DNA from: RDXT01 sp033765305
Lineage (GTDB): Bacteria; Bacteroidota; Bacteroidia; J057
Reading direction: 5' to 3'
DNA length: 64,000 nt
Assembly (NCBI GenBank): GCA_033765305.1
Contig: JANRID010000044.1
Location: forward strand, 17,372 to 81,371
The notes below the pieces were generated by a model, which made no database searches, was not told the origin of the DNA, and saw nothing but the letters and a program-made list of their open reading frames with translations. The position numbers were made by a program, and so were the translations under genes. Positions 33,093 to 41,690 of this stretch are shown piece by piece. The first letter of the stretch is position 1, and each line of letters opens with the position of its first letter.

Positions 33093-34550
33093 TCAGAACA
33101 GCACCGTCGTGATCGAATGCGGCTGGCTGCGGAGCTCCAGCGCCTGTCCGCGCACGTAGAGGCGGTAGCCGACCTCGGTTTCCCCGTCGTTCATCACAAT
33201 GACCGCCACCTGCCCGTCGGGATTGAGGAAGGCAGTTGTCTGGAGCTGGGCGCGGTTGGAGGAGCTGACGATGCGCCGCGCACCGGGCCGGATGTAGCGG
33301 GAGAAATGGCCGATGTAATGGTAAGAATTCATGTAATGCAGCGTGCCCTTGCGCGTGTCGGCGTGGATGGGCGCGAAGCAGAAGTTTTTCACGTGGTTGG
33401 GGCCGCCGGTTTCGTCGAGCAGCACGTTCCAGTCGGTCCAGGCTACGGCGCCGTTGTTGAAGTCGTTGATCATGGCGCGGCCGTAGTTTTCGCCCCAGTT
33501 CCAGTCATCGATCGTTTCCCAGCTGAAGGGGAAATTGCAGGCCTCGGTGAGCAGCAGGGGCTTATCGGGGAAGGACTCGGCGGTGCGCTGCACATTGTCG
33601 TAGGCCGGCGCGCCGGTCCAGCTTTCGTACCAGTGAAAGCCGATACCCCAGACGTAGGCGGCAGCCTCCGGGTCGTGCAGGATGGTGGAGGCGCGCTGGT
33701 AGAGCAGGTCGCGGTTGTGGTCCCAGGCGATGAGCTTTTTGTCCTGCAATCCGCTGGTTTTCAGGGTGGGGCCCAGGTAGCGCTTGATGAAGTCGCGCTC
33801 CTGCTCGGCGGTGAAGATGCAGGATTCCCAGGTCTGGCGGGCCATGGGCTCGTTCTGCACCGTCAGGCCCCAGACCGGGATGCCCTGGCGTTCATAGGCC
33901 TGGATGAATTTGACGTAATAATTGGCCCAGGCCTGATAGAACTCCGGCTTGAGGCTGCCGCCCTGCAGCATATTGCCGTTGTCCTTCATCCAGGCCGGGG
34001 GGCTCCAGGGGCTGACGTAGAGGGGCAGCTTGCCCCCGGCAGCGGCGATGGCCCGCTTGATGAAGGGGATGCGGTACTGCTCGTCGTGGGCTACGCTGAA
34101 GGACTTCAGCCCGGCATCGCCGTCCTTGACATAGGTGTAGCTGCCGCTGGAGAAGTCGCAGCTGTGAATGCTGGTGCGGGCGAAGGAATAGCCGATCCCG
34201 GCTTTGGGATCGTAGCAGGCCCGCAGGAATTCCTCCTGCCGGGCGGCGGGGAGCTTGGCAAAGGTCTCGGCAGAAGCATCCGTGAGGGCGCCGCCAATGC
34301 CCAGAAAGGTCTGGAAACTGTGCGCAGGGTCCACGAAGATGCAGGGCTGGGTTTCGGGCGGCTGGGGAAAGGCCGCGAACACCGCCGTGCCGGCGGGGCT
34401 GAGGCGCAGGTCTGTACCGGCGGCGGTGGTGACCAGGCTGGCCTGGCGGCCTGCCACGGAAAATCCCGGATCTTCGATCGGGAAGCGGTTCTGGGCGCTG
34501 AGGCTGAGGCTGATTGCGGCAAGCATCGCAGTAAGCAGTACAGGTTTCAT
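33093..34550 (-). CDS. Glycoside hydrolase family 30
   Basis: Exported glycosidase of 485 residues. A signal peptide spans about 1-20 (MKPVLLTAMLAAISLSLSAQ). The (beta/alpha)8 domain has the acid/base E234 in TVQNEPMARQTWES and nucleophile E336 in LLLTEACNF, both at the positions expected for GH30 (glucosylceramidase-like, retaining). The small beta domain closes the protein (RRIVSSSNRAQLQTTAFLNP). Substrates in the family are beta-glucosides, beta-1,6-glucans or xylans; which one applies is not visible. A GH3 beta-glucosidase lies 4 kb away. Start at 34550 fits the signal peptide; the frame is open to 34598. Confidence 0.93.
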   Translation of the reverse strand: MKPVLLTAMLAAISLSLSAQNRFPIEDPGFSVAGRQASLVTTAAGTDLRLSPAGTAVFAAFPQPPETQPCIFVDPAHSFQTFLGIGGALTDASAETFAKLPAARQEEFLRACYDPKAGIGYSFARTSIHSCDFSSGSYTYVKDGDAGLKSFSVAHDEQYRIPFIKRAIAAAGGKLPLYVSPWSPPAWMKDNGNMLQGGSLKPEFYQAWANYYVKFIQAYERQGIPVWGLTVQNEPMARQTWESCIFTAEQERDFIKRYLGPTLKTSGLQDKKLIAWDHNRDLLYQRASTILHDPEAAAYVWGIGFHWYESWTGAPAYDNVQRTAESFPDKPLLLTEACNFPFSWETIDDWNWGENYGRAMINDFNNGAVAWTDWNVLLDETGGPNHVKNFCFAPIHADTRKGTLHYMNSYHYIGHFSRYIRPGARRIVSSSNRAQLQTTAFLNPDGQVAVIVMNDGETEVGYRLYVRGQALELRSQPHSITTVLF

Positions 34551-34660
34551 TGCTTCGGGGTTAAGGCCTGTGCGGCATGCGCACGCGGCAATGAACATCC
34601 CCCGCAGCGGCTGCGGAAGGACGCAGCGCAGTGCGGGGGAAGACGTGTGTCAGCGGCGGC

Positions 34661-36325
34661 TTATTTCACCTTTTTCCCCGCAATAGCCTGGCCGTTCTGG
34701 AAGAGCATCAGGCGGTCCACAGCGCCCTGTTCATTCTTGAAGAACTCGATCTGCGCATCCACCACCTTGAGGAAAAAGCGGCTTTCGCTGCTGGCGAAGA
34801 TCTCGAAGCGCTCCTGGCCGGTGGCCTGGGTGAAGAGGCGCTGCCCTTCGCGGGTGACAGCCAGGGCAAAGTCCGGGGCGATCTGGTAGGTGCCCACATA
34901 GGTTTCGAGCAGCGCCTCCGGCAGCGTCAGCTCCGCGCGCGGCGCGGGGATCGGCTTGTCTGTTTTCTTCCACACGATGGTGCCGGTGCGTTCGTAGGAG
35001 GTCACCGATTCGACGGCGCCGGCTGCATTGCGCTTGAATTCCAGGGTGGTGAGGGAATTGTCGAAGTAGAATTTGTCCTTTCCATAGCTCCGCACCCGGA
35101 ACATCTGGCCGCCGCCGCGCTCCGAATACAGCGAATCGTTCTGCACCCGCAGGATACGCTGCTCGCCCGTTTCGCTTTCGTACACGCCGGCATAGGCTGC
35201 CGCGTCTGATGCCCGCAGGGGGATTTCCTTGAAGCTGAAGGGCTTGCCGATGACGAGCGCCGCCAGCTGGGCTGCCGGCAGGGAGGGAGAGGTCTCGTCG
35301 CGGGTGCTGTTGGTGAACAGCGCCACGAAGACGTCTTCCGCCGGCAGGTAGAGCGATTCCGTCACAAAGCCGTTGATGCCGCCGCCGTGCTCGATGGTGC
35401 GGCTGCCCTGGAGCTGGCCGAGAAACCAGCCGTAGCCGTAGCTGGTGCCCTTGCCGTTCTGGAGCTTGTATTCCCGGAAGGCCTGTTCAAGCGTCTCCTG
35501 TTTCACCACCTGGCCGGCATGCAGGGCGCGGTGCCAGGTGAAGAGGTCCTCCACCGTGGACTGGATGGAGCCCGCAGCATAGGGCAGCGACATGCTCATG
35601 GCGGGGGCATTGATGAGGCCCTGGCCATCCCATTCGTAGCCGGCAGCACGCCCCGGGATCAGGCGGGTGTCGCTGCCGTAGTACGACTGCTTCATGCCCA
35701 GGGGCTTGAAGATATGCGTGTCGAGGTACTCCGGATAGGTCATGCCGGACACCTGTTCGATAATGTAGCCCAGCAGGAAATAGCCGGAGTTGTTGTAGTT
35801 CCACTGCGTGCCGGGGGCAAAGTCCATCGGCTGGTTCTTGAAAAAGGCAATCAGCTCCTCCGGGCTTTTATCCTGGGTGATGATGTTCCCGAAAGCCTCC
35901 ATGTCGGTGTAGCTGCGGATGCCGGAGGTATGGGTGAGCAGGTGCTCGATGGTGATGCGGTGGCCGTGGACGGGGTAATCGGGGATAAATTTCGTGATCT
36001 CGTCCTGGAGAGAGAGCTTGCCCTGCTCCATGAGCTGGAGGATGGCCACGGCGGTGAACTGCTTGGTGATGGAGCCGATGCGGAAGACGCTGCCGGGCTG
36101 CATGGGCACATTCAGTTCGATGCTGGCCATGCCGAAGGCCTTGTGGTAGAGGACCTTGCCCCGCTGGGCGACGAGCACGGCAGCGCCGCTGCCGCCGGCG
36201 GGGTAGCGTTCAGCGAGGAGCTTGTCGAAGGCTTCCCCGAGCTGTTTGGGGGAGAGGGGCTGCGCCTGGGCAGCAGCAGCGAACCCGAGGGCCGCTGCCA
36301 GGAGGACTGCACGGAATGGGGTCAT
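34661..36325 (-). CDS. Class C beta-lactamase-like serine hydrolase
   Basis: Exported serine hydrolase of 554 residues. A signal peptide spans about 1-22. The penicillin-binding fold has nucleophile S85 and K88 in RIGSITKQF, the second motif Y177-x-N179 in WNYNNSGYF, and a third-motif equivalent HGG in IEHGGGINGF. The last 170 residues form a lipocalin-like C-terminal domain (YAGVYESETGEQRILRVQND; LLETYVGTYQIAPDFAL), present as two copies of a 'YxGxYxx' strand pattern. Family members are D-amino acid peptidases or esterases; true beta-lactamase activity is unlikely with this layout. It lies 110 bp upstream of the GH30 gene on the same strand. Confidence 0.9.
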   Translation of the reverse strand: MTPFRAVLLAAALGFAAAAQAQPLSPKQLGEAFDKLLAERYPAGGSGAAVLVAQRGKVLYHKAFGMASIELNVPMQPGSVFRIGSITKQFTAVAILQLMEQGKLSLQDEITKFIPDYPVHGHRITIEHLLTHTSGIRSYTDMEAFGNIITQDKSPEELIAFFKNQPMDFAPGTQWNYNNSGYFLLGYIIEQVSGMTYPEYLDTHIFKPLGMKQSYYGSDTRLIPGRAAGYEWDGQGLINAPAMSMSLPYAAGSIQSTVEDLFTWHRALHAGQVVKQETLEQAFREYKLQNGKGTSYGYGWFLGQLQGSRTIEHGGGINGFVTESLYLPAEDVFVALFTNSTRDETSPSLPAAQLAALVIGKPFSFKEIPLRASDAAAYAGVYESETGEQRILRVQNDSLYSERGGGQMFRVRSYGKDKFYFDNSLTTLEFKRNAAGAVESVTSYERTGTIVWKKTDKPIPAPRAELTLPEALLETYVGTYQIAPDFALAVTREGQRLFTQATGQERFEIFASSESRFFLKVVDAQIEFFKNEQGAVDRLMLFQNGQAIAGKKVK

Positions 36326-36569
36326 AGCGAGGGGATTGGTAGAGGCGCCGGGCGGCGCACAGGATATAGACGGCAAGCGGGCGGTGCGGGTTGCGGAGGC
36401 TGTCCGGTTTTACGTTCCCTGTATGCGGCCCGGAAGGCGAAGGGAATCAGGCGGGGAGGCCGGCGGGATTGCGGTCGGAGAGACAGGGGGCAGGATCCTG
36501 CTGCGGGTACAGAAGGCTGTGCCAGGCCTTCGGGCCGGGCACAGCACAGGCAGCCGCCCGGGCCGGGGT

Positions 36570-37334
36570 TCAGGCAGCGGCGGCTGCCGGTTTGCGGCTG
36601 AAGCTGCGGTCATGGGCCAGCAGATAGGCCTCCATAACGTGGAAAGCCTGCTGCTTGAGGGCTTCCACATCCGCCTCGGTTTTGCCGGCGGTGGGAATGG
36701 GGTCGAGGAAATTGAGCGAAACGCTGCCCGGCGACACCCAGAAGGTGCCTACGGGCTGCAGCTGGCGGATGTCCAGCAGCACCACCGGCAGAATGGGCAC
36801 CTGCGCCTCCACCGCCAGGCGGAAGGCACCGTCGTAGAACTCCTTCAGGGGCTTGTCTGTGCGGTTGCGGGTGCCTTCGGGGAAAATGAGGATGGACATT
36901 CCCCGGCGGATTTCGGCCAGCATGCGCTGGAATCCTGCCGCGCGGCTCTCGTGGCTCGACCGGTCGATGGGCAGGCTCGTCATGGCCAGCAGCTGGCCCA
37001 GCAGGGGCACCTTCAGCAGCTCCTTTTTGATCAGCGGCTTGAACGGATGCTGAATGCAGGAGCCGGTCATGATGATATCGAACAGGTTGCAGTGATTCGA
37101 GAGAATCACGTAGGTCTGGCGGGGGTCTTTCTTCGCCGTGCCGCGCACCCGGATGAAAATGCCGCAGAGCGCCCCCCAGGTGGCCAGCCAGATGCGGTTG
37201 TACACATAAATGAAGCGCATCCTCGGCACCTCCGGCAGCGGATAGATGATCACATAGACCAGGATGGTCGGGATGCAGGTAAGGAAAAACAGCCCGAGGG
37301 CATATATGCTGTAGAGGGCGCGGATCAGTTTCAT
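36570..37334 (-). CDS. plsC: 1-acyl-sn-glycerol-3-phosphate acyltransferase
   Basis: Membrane-associated acyltransferase that makes phosphatidic acid from lysophosphatidic acid, 254 residues. A membrane helix lies at about 10-32 (YALGLFFLTCIPTILVYVII). The HX4D catalytic motif is NHCNLFD (H81, D86) and the glycerophosphate site is FPEGTRNR at 151-158. The start ATG at 37334 precedes the hydrophobic segment directly; an earlier one at 37427 adds unlikely cysteine-rich residues. It stands alone; 244 bp separate it from the serine hydrolase. Confidence 0.92.
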   Translation of the reverse strand: MKLIRALYSIYALGLFFLTCIPTILVYVIIYPLPEVPRMRFIYVYNRIWLATWGALCGIFIRVRGTAKKDPRQTYVILSNHCNLFDIIMTGSCIQHPFKPLIKKELLKVPLLGQLLAMTSLPIDRSSHESRAAGFQRMLAEIRRGMSILIFPEGTRNRTDKPLKEFYDGAFRLAVEAQVPILPVVLLDIRQLQPVGTFWVSPGSVSLNFLDPIPTAGKTEADVEALKQQAFHVMEAYLLAHDRSFSRKPAAAAA

Positions 37335-37594
37335 GTGCAATGGCTCTGAGCGGCTCAAGTTACACATTATCCCGGTTCCGGCGCAGCAAATCGCTGTGCC
37401 GCATGCCTGCCCGGCATGCCGGGCCATGCATCAGGGTAGCCATATATATAGATGCTTTCAGATAATGGCCTGAACATCAGATGCTTGAAATGAAATTTTT
37501 CTTTCATCGCGCAAACCGGAATGCCCCGGAGGCAGTTATCCAGATATTCCGCCTGCCGTACCCATCGTATTGCTGTTTTCCATCGGGATTTTCC

Positions 37595-38173
37595 ATGCAA
37601 ATGCCTCCGCCGTCCTCCCAGCCATCCGGCGCTGCGGCAAGCCGCACTGCCATCCGGCGCCGCGAGCCTGTCCGTCAGGTGCTGCAGTTCCGGATTCACC
37701 ATGCCCGGAGCAGCAGCCTGTCGTTTCCGTACTGGCTGATGCTGGTATGTCTCGGGCTGCTGCTGGGCATCGGGATCTACCGCCAGCAGACAGCAGGCGA
37801 ATGGACGATGCTGGAGCTGACAGGCTGGATGTCGCTGATGTTTGTGCCCATCTTTGCGCCTGCGGGCTGGCTGCTCAGCTGCTGGGTCCGCAAAGAACGC
37901 GGCACGCGCATCGAGCTGGATCTGGCCAGCGACCTGATCCAGTACACCAATCCGCGCCTGGGCGTCAATGTGCTCTTCCACGTCAGCCAGATCGAGTCCT
38001 GCGAGTGGCTCCACAGCCTGCTGCTGCCGATGAATGTGGATGTGCTCCGGCTGCATCTGGCCGGCGGCCCGTCGATCTGCGTATCGAGCCTCGTGCTCGA
38101 AACGGCGGAGCTGATGGAATGGTACCGCATCCCCTTCCAGATCCGCAACTGCTGGATCAACTCGCTGCCCTGA
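37595..38173 (+). CDS. Hypothetical membrane protein with two transmembrane segments
   Basis: Membrane protein of 192 residues. Two hydrophobic helices at about 48-65 (YWLMLVCLGLLLGIGIY) and 78-100 (MSLMFVPIFAPAGWLLSCWV) are followed by a soluble domain of about 90 residues (RIELDLASDLIQYTNPRLGV; SLVLETAELMEWYRIPFQIR). The layout, two helices then a beta-rich domain, resembles PH-like or bPH membrane proteins, but I cannot assign a family. The start is uncertain: ATGs at 37595 and 37601 are next to each other and the frame is open to 37481. Divergent from plsC. Confidence 0.62.
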   Translation: MQMPPPSSQPSGAAASRTAIRRREPVRQVLQFRIHHARSSSLSFPYWLMLVCLGLLLGIGIYRQQTAGEWTMLELTGWMSLMFVPIFAPAGWLLSCWVRKERGTRIELDLASDLIQYTNPRLGVNVLFHVSQIESCEWLHSLLLPMNVDVLRLHLAGGPSICVSSLVLETAELMEWYRIPFQIRNCWINSLP

Positions 38174-38186
38174 GCGGAGGATGCGC

Positions 38187-38218
38187 AAGGGCCGGCATGC
38201 AGGCGCATGCCGGCCCTT
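38187..38218. terminator. Bidirectional terminator between convergent genes
   Basis: A 14-bp perfect stem (AAGGGCCGGCATGC and its complement) with an AGGC loop, then TTG. It lies 14 bases after the plus-strand stop and 19 bases beyond the GH3 stop on the other strand. Confidence 0.75.
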
Positions 38219-38237
38219 TGTGCCCTGGATTGCGGGC

Positions 38238-40502
38238 TTATTTCGTCCAGACCACCTTCGCCTGCTTCACGTCGCGCGAGTTCCCGCCGATCTGAATGCC
38301 GAATTCGCCGGATTCCCAGTCGTACTGCAGGGCACTGTTGTAAAACTTCAGCTGCTCCGGCGTAATGGAGAACTGCACCTCGCGGCTTTCGCCGGGCGCG
38401 AGCATGATTTTCTGGAATCCTTTCAGCTCCTTCACCGCGCGCGACACGCTCGCAGCCGGGTCGGAGAGGTAGAGCTGCACCACCTCTTCGCCCGCCAGCT
38501 TGCCGGTATTGGTCACCGTGACGGAAGCCGTCAGGGGGCCGGCGCCTTTGAGCTGGGTGCTGCTGAGGCGGATGTCACTGTAGGCGAAGCTGGTATAGCT
38601 CAGGCCATAGCCGAAGGGATACAGCGGCTCGTTGGACTCGTCGAGGTATTTGGTCGTGAACTTGTCGTTCGGGTTCAGCGGCCTGCCGGTCGGCTTGTGG
38701 TTGTAGTAGAGCGGAATCTGGCCTACGCTGCGCGGGAAGGTCGTGCTGAGCTTGCCGGCCGGATTGTAGGCGCCGTAGAGCACATCGGCAATGGCATTGC
38801 CCGCTTCGATTCCTCCGAACCAGCCCATGAGGATGGCCGGCAGATGCTCCTGCTCCCAGGTGAGGGTCAGGGGACGCCCGCTGAAGATCACCAGCACCAC
38901 GGGTTTGCCGGTGGCATGCAGGGCCTGGAGCAGCTTCAGCTGGTTTTCCGGCAGCCCGATCCGGGTGCGGCTGGCGGCTTCGCCGGACATATTGGACGAT
39001 TCGCCCAGTACGGCCACCACCACATCCGAGCGGCGGGCAGCTGTCAGGGCTTCTTCGAGCAGTTCGCCGGGGCTGCGGGATTCTTCGGGCGCGCCGCCCC
39101 AGGGGAAGGCCCGGCGCAGGAATTCCGGGTCGTCAGTGAAGTTGGCGCCTTTGGCATAGAGGATCTTGCCCTGATCGCCGATGGCTTTCGCGATGCCTTC
39201 GCGCACGGTGACCGGGTGATTGGGGTCGCCGCCGATGGTCCAGGTGCCGAACATTTCGGCGCGGTTGTCGGCCATCGGGCCGATGAGGGCCACGGTGCCG
39301 CCCGGCTTCAGCGGCAGGGTCTGGTTGTCGTTTTTGAGCAGCACCGCCGAGCGGGCGGCCAGCTCGCGGGCAAACTGGCGCTTGTCGGCGGACAGCAGCT
39401 CGCGCCTGGCACGTTCGGCATTGCAGTATCGGTAGGGATCGTCGAAGAGGCCGAGCTTGTACTTGGCCTCCAGAATACGGCGGCAGGCCAGGTCGATCTC
39501 CTTCTGCGTCACCTTGCCCTGCGCGAGGGACTGCTTCAGCGTGGCCAGGAAGCCTTCGCTGACCATATCCATATCCACCCCGGCCTTGAGGGCCAGCGCA
39601 GACACCGCCTGCAGATCGCCCAGGCCGTGCATGGTCATTTCCTTGACGGCGGTGTAATCCGTGACCACCATGCCGCGGAAGCCCCATTGGGTACGGAGCA
39701 GGTCGGTCATGAGCCAGCGGTTGCCGGTAGCAGGCAGGCCGTCCACGATATTGAACGAGGTCATCACACTGCCGGCGCCGGCTTCCACGGCAGCCTTGTA
39801 GGGCGGCAGATAGTCCTGGTACATCTGAAGGCGGCTCATGTCCACCGTGTTGTAATCGCGCCCGGCCTCGCCGGCGCCGTAGAGGGCAAAGTGCTTGACG
39901 CAGGCCATCAGCGTCGTAGGATCGGCAAGATTGTCGCCCTGATAGCCCCGCACCATGGCACGGGCGATCTGTGCGCCCAGATACGGGTCTTCGCCCCCGC
40001 CCTCGGCGATGCGGCCCCAGCGGGGGTCACGGGCGATGTCCACCATCGGCGAGAAGGTCCAGTTCAGGCCGTCGGCGGTCGCTTCGAGCGCCGCCATGCG
40101 GGCGCTTCTTTCGATCATGGCCATATCCCAGGTGCAGGACACCGCAAGGGGAATGGGAAAAATTGTCCGGTGGCCGTGGATCACATCCAGCCCGAAGATC
40201 AGCGGAATTTTCAGGCGGGACTCATTGACGGCGATTTCCTGCACCTTGCGGACCTTGTCTTCGCCCCAGAGGCCGAAGATGCCGCCGGCTTCGCCCTTCC
40301 GGATTTTTTCTTCCACATTGGTCGAAACCACCGCGCCGGTCACAGCGGGGCCGCCGGGCGTCACGAGGTTCAGCTGGCCGATTTTCTCATCGACCGTCAT
40401 CTTGTTCATCAGGCTGCTGACGAACGCATTCATCCTGGCGTCCTGGGCGCCGGCCTGCAGAGCAGCCAGCAGCAGGAGGCCCAGCCATCCATAGCGTTTC
40501 AT
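38238..40502 (-). CDS. bglX: Glycoside hydrolase family 3 beta-glucosidase (BglX-like)
   Basis: Exported beta-glucosidase of 754 residues. The signal peptide spans about 1-20 (MKRYGWLGLLLLAALQAGAQ). The GH3 N-terminal barrel has a KHF motif near 203-205 and the nucleophile D282 in GMVVTDYTAVKEM. The second domain (about 390-620) contains SDVVVAVLGESSNMSGEAAS, where the acid/base glutamate lies, and the C terminus has a fibronectin III-like domain (VTNTGKLAGEEVVQLYLSDP). The layout and length match periplasmic BglX. It would release glucose from short beta-glucosides, downstream of enzymes such as the nearby GH30. Start at 40502 sits directly before the signal peptide. Confidence 0.94.
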   Translation of the reverse strand: MKRYGWLGLLLLAALQAGAQDARMNAFVSSLMNKMTVDEKIGQLNLVTPGGPAVTGAVVSTNVEEKIRKGEAGGIFGLWGEDKVRKVQEIAVNESRLKIPLIFGLDVIHGHRTIFPIPLAVSCTWDMAMIERSARMAALEATADGLNWTFSPMVDIARDPRWGRIAEGGGEDPYLGAQIARAMVRGYQGDNLADPTTLMACVKHFALYGAGEAGRDYNTVDMSRLQMYQDYLPPYKAAVEAGAGSVMTSFNIVDGLPATGNRWLMTDLLRTQWGFRGMVVTDYTAVKEMTMHGLGDLQAVSALALKAGVDMDMVSEGFLATLKQSLAQGKVTQKEIDLACRRILEAKYKLGLFDDPYRYCNAERARRELLSADKRQFARELAARSAVLLKNDNQTLPLKPGGTVALIGPMADNRAEMFGTWTIGGDPNHPVTVREGIAKAIGDQGKILYAKGANFTDDPEFLRRAFPWGGAPEESRSPGELLEEALTAARRSDVVVAVLGESSNMSGEAASRTRIGLPENQLKLLQALHATGKPVVLVIFSGRPLTLTWEQEHLPAILMGWFGGIEAGNAIADVLYGAYNPAGKLSTTFPRSVGQIPLYYNHKPTGRPLNPNDKFTTKYLDESNEPLYPFGYGLSYTSFAYSDIRLSSTQLKGAGPLTASVTVTNTGKLAGEEVVQLYLSDPAASVSRAVKELKGFQKIMLAPGESREVQFSITPEQLKFYNSALQYDWESGEFGIQIGGNSRDVKQAKVVWTK

Positions 40503-40607
40503 TGCACGAGCAGTAAAGAGGTGAATATTGGTAGTCGTGCAAAAAGTACGCGTTGTCTCTCCGGGATGCAAAGGGCAATGCATGCAGCAGGCATGACTTT
40601 TGCCGGC

Positions 40608-41558
40608 TCAGTCTGCCGCCTGGGCGCGCAGCGCCAGCACGCGCGCCTGCGCATAGGCTTTGTCCTGGCCCATCGCCTCGATCAGGGCCTCCAGCGAAGG
40701 AAATTTGCGCTGCGGGCGCAGGTATTCGAGAAATTCTGCCTGGAGCCGCGCTCCGTACAGGTCGCCGCTGAAGTCCAGCAGATAGATCTCGCAGGTCCGC
40801 TCGAAGTCGCCCAGCGTCGGCTTGCGCCCGATGCTCATCAGGCCGTACAGGGTTTCGCCGCGCACCTGTGCACGGCACAGGTACACGCCGTCGGCAGGGA
40901 TGAGCTTATGCGGATCTTCAGGCTGGATATTGGCGGTTGGATATCCGAGCAGCCGGCCCTGCTTTTCGCCGTGCACCACTTCCCCGGCCAGCACATACGG
41001 ATAGCCCAGATAGCGGGCAGCTGTCGCAGGGTCGCCGCTGTTCAGCGCCTGCCGGATGCGGGTGCTGCTGATCTCGGCATCGTCGATGGTCTGCGCAGGG
41101 ATTTCTTCCACCTCGTAGCCCAGCTCGGCGCTGAACGACCGCAGCTCGTCGAGGCCGCCGCTGCGCCCGCGCCCGAAGCGGTGGTCATAGCCGATCACCA
41201 GCCGTTTTACCCCTACCGTACCCGCCAGCACCTCCCGGATAAACACCTCGGAAGGCGTCTCGGAGAATGCCCGGGTAAAGGGCAGCACCAGCAGCTGGTC
41301 GAGCCCCAGCGCTTCCAGGGCCGCAATTTTCTCCTCCAGCGTGTGGAGCATCGCCACGGGCGGGCGGTCGGGAAAGAGGATCTGGCGCGGATGCGGATGA
41401 AACGTAATCAGCAGCGAGGTGCCGCCAGACGCACGGGCCAGGGCGATCACCCGCCGCAGGATGACCTGATGGCCCAGATGCACCCCGTCGAAAGTGCCGA
41501 TCGTAGCGACCGTGAAGGGTTTTCGTTCGTATAAGTCCGGGTGGCGGTAAACGTCCAA
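40608..41558 (-). CDS. ribF: Bifunctional riboflavin kinase / FAD synthetase
   Basis: Cytosolic enzyme that makes FMN and FAD from riboflavin, 316 residues. The nucleotidyltransferase domain has GTFDGVHLGH at 21-30 and a second ISSTRIRQAL motif near 168-177; the kinase domain has PTANIQPEDPHKLIPADGVY. No ATG allows the essential GTFDGVHLGH to be made, since the frame has none between it and the promoter; the TTG at 41558 is the only sensible start and lies 23 bases after a clear -7 box. This is a solid case of a non-ATG start. It is 105 bp upstream of the GH3 gene. Confidence 0.95.
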   Translation of the reverse strand: MDVYRHPDLYERKPFTVATIGTFDGVHLGHQVILRRVIALARASGGTSLLITFHPHPRQILFPDRPPVAMLHTLEEKIAALEALGLDQLLVLPFTRAFSETPSEVFIREVLAGTVGVKRLVIGYDHRFGRGRSGGLDELRSFSAELGYEVEEIPAQTIDDAEISSTRIRQALNSGDPATAARYLGYPYVLAGEVVHGEKQGRLLGYPTANIQPEDPHKLIPADGVYLCRAQVRGETLYGLMSIGRKPTLGDFERTCEIYLLDFSGDLYGARLQAEFLEYLRPQRKFPSLEALIEAMGQDKAYAQARVLALRAQAAD

Positions 41559-41581
41559 GGCGATACGTGCTGAAGTTGCTG

Positions 41582-41589
41582 CAAACTTA
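41582..41589 (-). promoter_or_regulatory. -7 box for ribF
   Basis: The minus strand reads TAAGTTTG, an exact TAnnTTTG match, 23 bases before the TTG start codon. It supports that start. Confidence 0.6.
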
Positions 41590-41676
41590 GCAAGAATTGC
41601 AGCGCGGCAGCAGCGCCGGGCGAATTTTGCGCCCTCGGCAGCCGCATCGGCTCTTCCGCCCCGCGATAAAATAGTG

Positions 41677-41684
41677 TATCTTCG
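41677..41684 (+). promoter_or_regulatory. -7 box directly before Rpn paralogue 2
   Basis: TATCTTCG, one base from the consensus, ends 6 bases before the ATG at 41691, so the transcript would be leaderless or nearly so, as for paralogue 1. Confidence 0.5.
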
Positions 41685-41690
41685 CACCTC

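Noticed and set aside
34661..36325. Antibiotic-resistance beta-lactamase
   Set aside because: The added lipocalin-like C-terminal domain and overall layout match housekeeping peptidase/esterase relatives, not AmpC enzymes.
38181..41534. A plus-strand open frame of 1117 codons
   Set aside because: It is antisense to the GH3 and ribF genes across their whole length, crosses a terminator, and shows no motif.
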